Below, one piece after another: positions 60,794 through 64,000 of a stretch of 64,000 bases of DNA. The stretch spans positions 1 through 64,000 of the forward strand of contig NZ_JAPNLK010000047.1 of the NCBI RefSeq assembly GCF_026627505.1. Direction: 5' to 3'. Made by a program: the position numbers and the translations under genes. Positions within the stretch are counted from its first letter, which is position 1. Each line of letters begins with the position of its first letter. This stretch comes from Streptomyces sp. H27-H5 (GTDB lineage: Bacteria; Actinomycetota; Actinomycetes; Streptomycetales; Streptomycetaceae). Under the pieces are notes generated by a model. It did not search any database. It was not told the origin of the DNA and was given only the letters and a program-made list of their open reading frames with translations.

Positions 60794-60916
60794 GCGGGGT
60801 AAATGGCGCTGAAATCTGGATGGTTGACCAGATGCTGACTCGGCAGACGGATCATGGGAGATCCCAGTGATTCGACTCGCCCCCGAATCCGCCGAAGCGG
60901 AGAGTCATGTCATCTT

Positions 60917-61032
60917 TCGACCTTGAGGTCGAGTCATGCTGCATCACCCTTGGCTCGACGTCCAGTTCGCTTCACGGCGGCGAGCGTAGTATCCGCCGCC
61001 GGGTTGGTCTCGACCTTGATCGACTCTAGGAT
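60917..61032 (+). promoter_or_regulatory. Divergent control region with promoter and repeated TCGACCTTGA box
   Basis: The dyad TCGACCT-TG-AGGTCGA occupies 60917-60932, flanked by two copies of GAGTCATG (60902, 60931). TCGACCTTGA recurs at 61010-61019, exactly inside the 17-base spacer of a good promoter, TTGGTC (61004-61009) and TAGGAT (61027-61032), directed at the HerA-type gene. One protein binding both boxes could repress the ATPase and control the divergent protease operon. Confidence 0.5.
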
Positions 61033-61124
61033 GTGTCGTCGCGATCGATCTACGGGGGCCGGGCTGTGTCGACCATGCTGCGCGAAGGCGAAGCGAAGCA
61101 GGACACGTCGACGGGACGCCGGAC

Positions 61125-63920
61125 GTGACGGCCGCGGACACCAACGGCCGGGCATGGCACCACCTCCTCGCCATGCCCACGTACGCACTGACCGAGGTGC
61201 CGCGGCAGCGCCCCGACGCCTCCCGGCCGGCAGGCCCCGACGACGAACTGCGCGGCCACCGGTTCGCCGCCCTCGTCTCCGCCTTCCACGCCCGCGACCC
61301 GTACGACTTGGGCGGCGGCAGCGTCCTCGTCGGCTGGTCGCGCCCGTCGGCCGCCCAACCCCTCGACGTCTTCCTCGGCGGGGCCCCGCTGGCCGGCGGC
61401 GACGACGCCACCGACCCGGGCACGGTCCTGCTCCGCCTCCCCGCCGGGGCGCGAGGGCGGCGGCAGCCCCCCGGAGCCGTCGCCGCCACACTGGCGCACT
61501 TCCCCCACTGGACCTCCGTCGCCGGAGTCGCCGACGGACTGCTCGCCGACGACGAGAGCCCGGAGCGGGCTGCGCCCCGGCTGCGCCCCACGCTGGAGGA
61601 CTGCCTGCTCGGCGTCTGGCAGGAGGGCTTCGCCTGGCTGCTCCTCGCCGATCCGGTCGCGCCCGACGAGCTCGACGAGCTGACCGGCGAGACCGCGGAC
61701 CGGCAGCGAAGGGCGCAGTCCAAGGCGGCGGGCTCGCCCGAGTACGGCCTGCAAGCCGCCCGGCTGGAGCGCAGGCACAAGGAGCTGGCGAAGGCGTCCG
61801 CCACCGGCCTGTGGCGCATACGCCTGCTGGCCGGTGGCCGTACGCCCGAGGACGCACAGCGGGTGGCCGCCTTGGTCTGCGCGTCGGCCGACCTGGAGGG
61901 ACTCCCGTACGCGCTCAAGCCGACCGGTCAGGTGGGCGACCTCGCGTCGGTCCTCACGGCCGGGACCGGGGCCGATCTGCCGGATGCCGCGAACTTCCCC
62001 TTCCTCGGGAGCTCGGAGCTGTTGGCGGCCCTGGCCCGCCCCCCGGCCCGGGAGGTGCCCGGCGTACGGTTCGCGCTGCGCCCCGAGTTCGACGTGACCC
62101 CGGAGACGGCGTCCCGGACCTCCCGGCCGGGCGCCGGCCCCATCCGGCTCGGCACGGTCCTCGACCGCAACCGCAGCCCCGTCGGCGCCCTCGACCTGTC
62201 GCGGTCCACCCTCAACCGGCACACCTTCGTCTGCGGAGCGACGGGCGGCGGCAAGTCCCAGACCGTACGCGGCCTGCTCGAGGCAGCCACCCGGGCGGGG
62301 CTGCCGTGGCTGGTCGTCGAACCGGCCAAGGCGGAGTACCGGTTCATGTCCGCCCGCCTGGGCGACGAGCACGAGGTCATCGTCATCAAGCCCGGTGACC
62401 GCGACGCCCTCCCGGCCGGTCTGAACCCACTGGAACCCTCCGTCTTCGCGGACGGCGAACGCTTCCCCCTGCAGACCCACCTCGACATGGTCCGCGCGCT
62501 CTTCCTCGCCTCCTTCGACCCGCAGGAGCCGTTCCCGCAGGTGCTGAGCGCCGCGTTGACGCGCTGCTACGAGGACCTGGGCTGGGACCTCACCCTCGGC
62601 GAACCGCGTTTCGCCGGGACGGAGCCGCGCTATCCGACACTCGAGGACCTGGAGCACACGGCCCTGCGGATCGTCGCGGAGATCGGTTACGGCAAGGAGA
62701 TCACCGACAACGTCCAGGGCTTCATCAAGATCAGGCTCGCCAGCCTGCGGCTCGGCACCACGGGCCGGTTCCTGGAGGGCGGCCACCCCGTCGACTTCGG
62801 CGAACTGCTCCAGCGGAACGTCGTCTTCGAGATCGAGGATGTCGGTGACGACAAGGACAAGGCGTTCCTGATGGGGACCATCCTCATCCGGCTCGTCGAG
62901 TACTTGAGGATGGAACAGCGGACGACCCGTCGGCTCTCCTTCCCCCTGCGCCACCTGACCGTCTTCGAGGAGGCCCACCGGCTGCTGCGCCGCTCGGAGG
63001 ACGGCGGGGCGAGCGCCCACGCCGTGGAGATGTTCGCGGGCCTGCTGGCCGAGATCCGCGCGTACGGGGAGGGCCTGGTGATCGCCGACCAGATCCCCGG
63101 CAAGCTGGTCCCCGACGTCATCAAGAACACCGCGGCCAAGGTCGTCCACCGGCTGCCGGCACGGGACGACCGCGAGGCCGTGGGCGCCACGATGAACATC
63201 ACCGAGGCGCAGTCGGAGTACCTGGTCACCCTCAAGCCCGGTGAGGCGGCGGTCTTCGCCGACGGCATGGACTACCCCTTGCTGGTCCGCATGGAGGACG
63301 GCACGTCGCGCGAGGACGCGGCGGCCATCCGTCCGGCGTCCCCGGCCCCGATGGTCGCGCCGCGCAGCGGGGCCTGCGGTGAGGGCTGCTCGGTGGCTCC
63401 CTGCACGCTCCGGCAGCTGCGCACGGCGCAGCGGCTGACCGAGCAGGACGAGTTCCGCATCACCCTCTGGGCCGAGATGGCGGTAGCGGCCCATCTGTTG
63501 GGCTGGGTCACGCCCCTGCCGGGAGAGGCCATGCGCCGCGATCTGGCTCCGTACTGGGCCTCGGATCGGCGTCTGGTGGAGTGCGCCATCAGCCAGGCCG
63601 TCGACCGAGCGGTACACAGCCGGGTGGGCGCCCCGGCCTCACCGACTGCCCTGGCCGGGCACGTCGCCGCGATGATGCGGGCCCAACTCGACGGTTCCGA
63701 CCCCTGCCCGGTCGCCGAGCCGCGGTGGAAGGCGCGCAAGGGGACGAAGACGCGCCAGTACTACCACGGGCGCCACACACCGTCCGTGCTGGAGTCGACC
63801 GTCGGGTGTGCGGACCCGTCTGACGACTGGTCCAAGCGGTTCGCCCGCGCGCTGGCGTGCTTCGCGCGCAAGCCGCGCAAGCCGGTGCTGCCCGAACCGT
63901 CGACGGGGGACACGAGATGA
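61125..63920 (+). CDS. HerA/VirD4-type ATP-binding protein
   Basis: 931 residues, cytosolic. Residues 1-330 are not recognised. Walker A is HTFVCGATGGGKSQTVRGLL (about 365-385), followed by LPWLVVEPAKAEYRF. Walker B is HLTVFEEAHRLLRR (about 610-622), and an Arg-rich sensor region follows, GLVIADQIPGKLVPDVIKNT. The sequence FEIEDVGDDKDKAFLMGTIL is typical of the HerA/DUF87 group. After the motor, a Cys cluster (GACGEGCSVAPC) could bind metal. The last 200 residues are helical and basic. HerA-type motors translocate DNA and often pair with nucleases in repair or defence. The GTG start has only a weak CGGA site. It overlaps the next gene by four bases. Confidence 0.82.
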   Translation: MTAADTNGRAWHHLLAMPTYALTEVPRQRPDASRPAGPDDELRGHRFAALVSAFHARDPYDLGGGSVLVGWSRPSAAQPLDVFLGGAPLAGGDDATDPGTVLLRLPAGARGRRQPPGAVAATLAHFPHWTSVAGVADGLLADDESPERAAPRLRPTLEDCLLGVWQEGFAWLLLADPVAPDELDELTGETADRQRRAQSKAAGSPEYGLQAARLERRHKELAKASATGLWRIRLLAGGRTPEDAQRVAALVCASADLEGLPYALKPTGQVGDLASVLTAGTGADLPDAANFPFLGSSELLAALARPPAREVPGVRFALRPEFDVTPETASRTSRPGAGPIRLGTVLDRNRSPVGALDLSRSTLNRHTFVCGATGGGKSQTVRGLLEAATRAGLPWLVVEPAKAEYRFMSARLGDEHEVIVIKPGDRDALPAGLNPLEPSVFADGERFPLQTHLDMVRALFLASFDPQEPFPQVLSAALTRCYEDLGWDLTLGEPRFAGTEPRYPTLEDLEHTALRIVAEIGYGKEITDNVQGFIKIRLASLRLGTTGRFLEGGHPVDFGELLQRNVVFEIEDVGDDKDKAFLMGTILIRLVEYLRMEQRTTRRLSFPLRHLTVFEEAHRLLRRSEDGGASAHAVEMFAGLLAEIRAYGEGLVIADQIPGKLVPDVIKNTAAKVVHRLPARDDREAVGATMNITEAQSEYLVTLKPGEAAVFADGMDYPLLVRMEDGTSREDAAAIRPASPAPMVAPRSGACGEGCSVAPCTLRQLRTAQRLTEQDEFRITLWAEMAVAAHLLGWVTPLPGEAMRRDLAPYWASDRRLVECAISQAVDRAVHSRVGAPASPTALAGHVAAMMRAQLDGSDPCPVAEPRWKARKGTKTRQYYHGRHTPSVLESTVGCADPSDDWSKRFARALACFARKPRKPVLPEPSTGDTR

Positions 63921-64000
63921 GCGAGCTCGACACGACCGACACCAGAGGGGCGGACGTCCCTCAGCCCTCTCCGCCGCCGGATGTTCCGGAGCCCGCCGGG
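63917..64000 (+). CDS. Start of a gene coupled to the HerA-type ATPase (cut by the window edge)
   Basis: 28 codons, MSELDTTDTRGADVPQPSPP and on, acidic and Pro-rich. The ATG overlaps the ATPase stop (ATGA), so both belong to one operon. The visible part is a disordered N-terminus and gives no clue to function. Its identity would be the best clue to the role of the locus. Confidence 0.6.
   Translation, partial: MSELDTTDTRGADVPQPSPPPDVPEPAG

Overview
The window is from a high-GC actinobacterium, almost certainly Streptomyces or a close relative. The grounds are the very GC-rich third codon positions, frequent GTG and TTG starts, many ATGA or GTGA stop/start overlaps, an F420-type oxidoreductase, a conservon (cvn) operon, a hopanoid operon, and a c-di-AMP riboswitch in front of a LysM/M23 peptidase. 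No rRNA, tRNA, CRISPR array or intact insertion sequence was seen. Only the last 29 codons of a probable IS630-type transposase lie at the left edge.

Layout. Bases 183-7036 hold a fatty acyl-CoA degradation block: CaiB-type CoA transferase, F420 oxidoreductase, acyl-CoA dehydrogenase, thiolase and FadB-like protein. A MerR regulator and a divergent long-chain acyl-CoA synthetase follow (7797-10498). Bases 10.5-11.65 kb are gene-poor and decayed, with two frameshifted or deleted remnants. Bases 11.65-24.3 kb are mostly housekeeping or secreted functions: HD hydrolase, sphingomyelinase C-like enzyme, MpaB-type oxygenase, M1 aminopeptidase, an SCO6745-family protein, Tex, an ImmA/IrrE-type peptidase with a membrane partner, an SDR and an ABC-F protein. 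Bases 24.3-31.4 kb carry an ArsB/SLC13 transporter, a GlxA-type AraC regulator beside a DJ-1 protein, an enoyl-CoA hydratase, a RsbW-like ATPase, Idi and a methyltransferase-GNAT fusion.

Bases 31661-38680 form one tightly coupled operon: two CDP-alcohol phosphotransferases, a cytidylyltransferase, a glycerol-1-phosphate dehydrogenase-like enzyme, a family 2 glycosyltransferase and a TagG/TagH-type exporter. I read it as a pathway for a CDP-polyol-derived envelope glycan or lipid. Bases 39034-49038 are the hopanoid operon (hpnC, hpnD, hpnE, prenyl synthase, shc, hpnG, hpnH, hpnO). It lacks the ispG and dxs genes that I recall accompanying the S. coelicolor cluster.

Bases 49-53.8 kb hold a DSP-like phosphatase, the c-di-AMP riboswitch with its peptidase, an SGNH hydrolase and an MBL-fold enzyme. 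Bases 54-57.4 kb are a conservon with cvnA, cvnB and cvnC, no cvnD GTPase, and a frameshifted GAF gene. Bases 57.5-64 kb are a divergent locus: a HerA/VirD4-type ATPase on one side, and a membrane M48 protease coupled to a Walker-less VirD4-like protein on the other. The polyol-phosphate operon and the HerA/M48 locus are the best candidates for undescribed systems.
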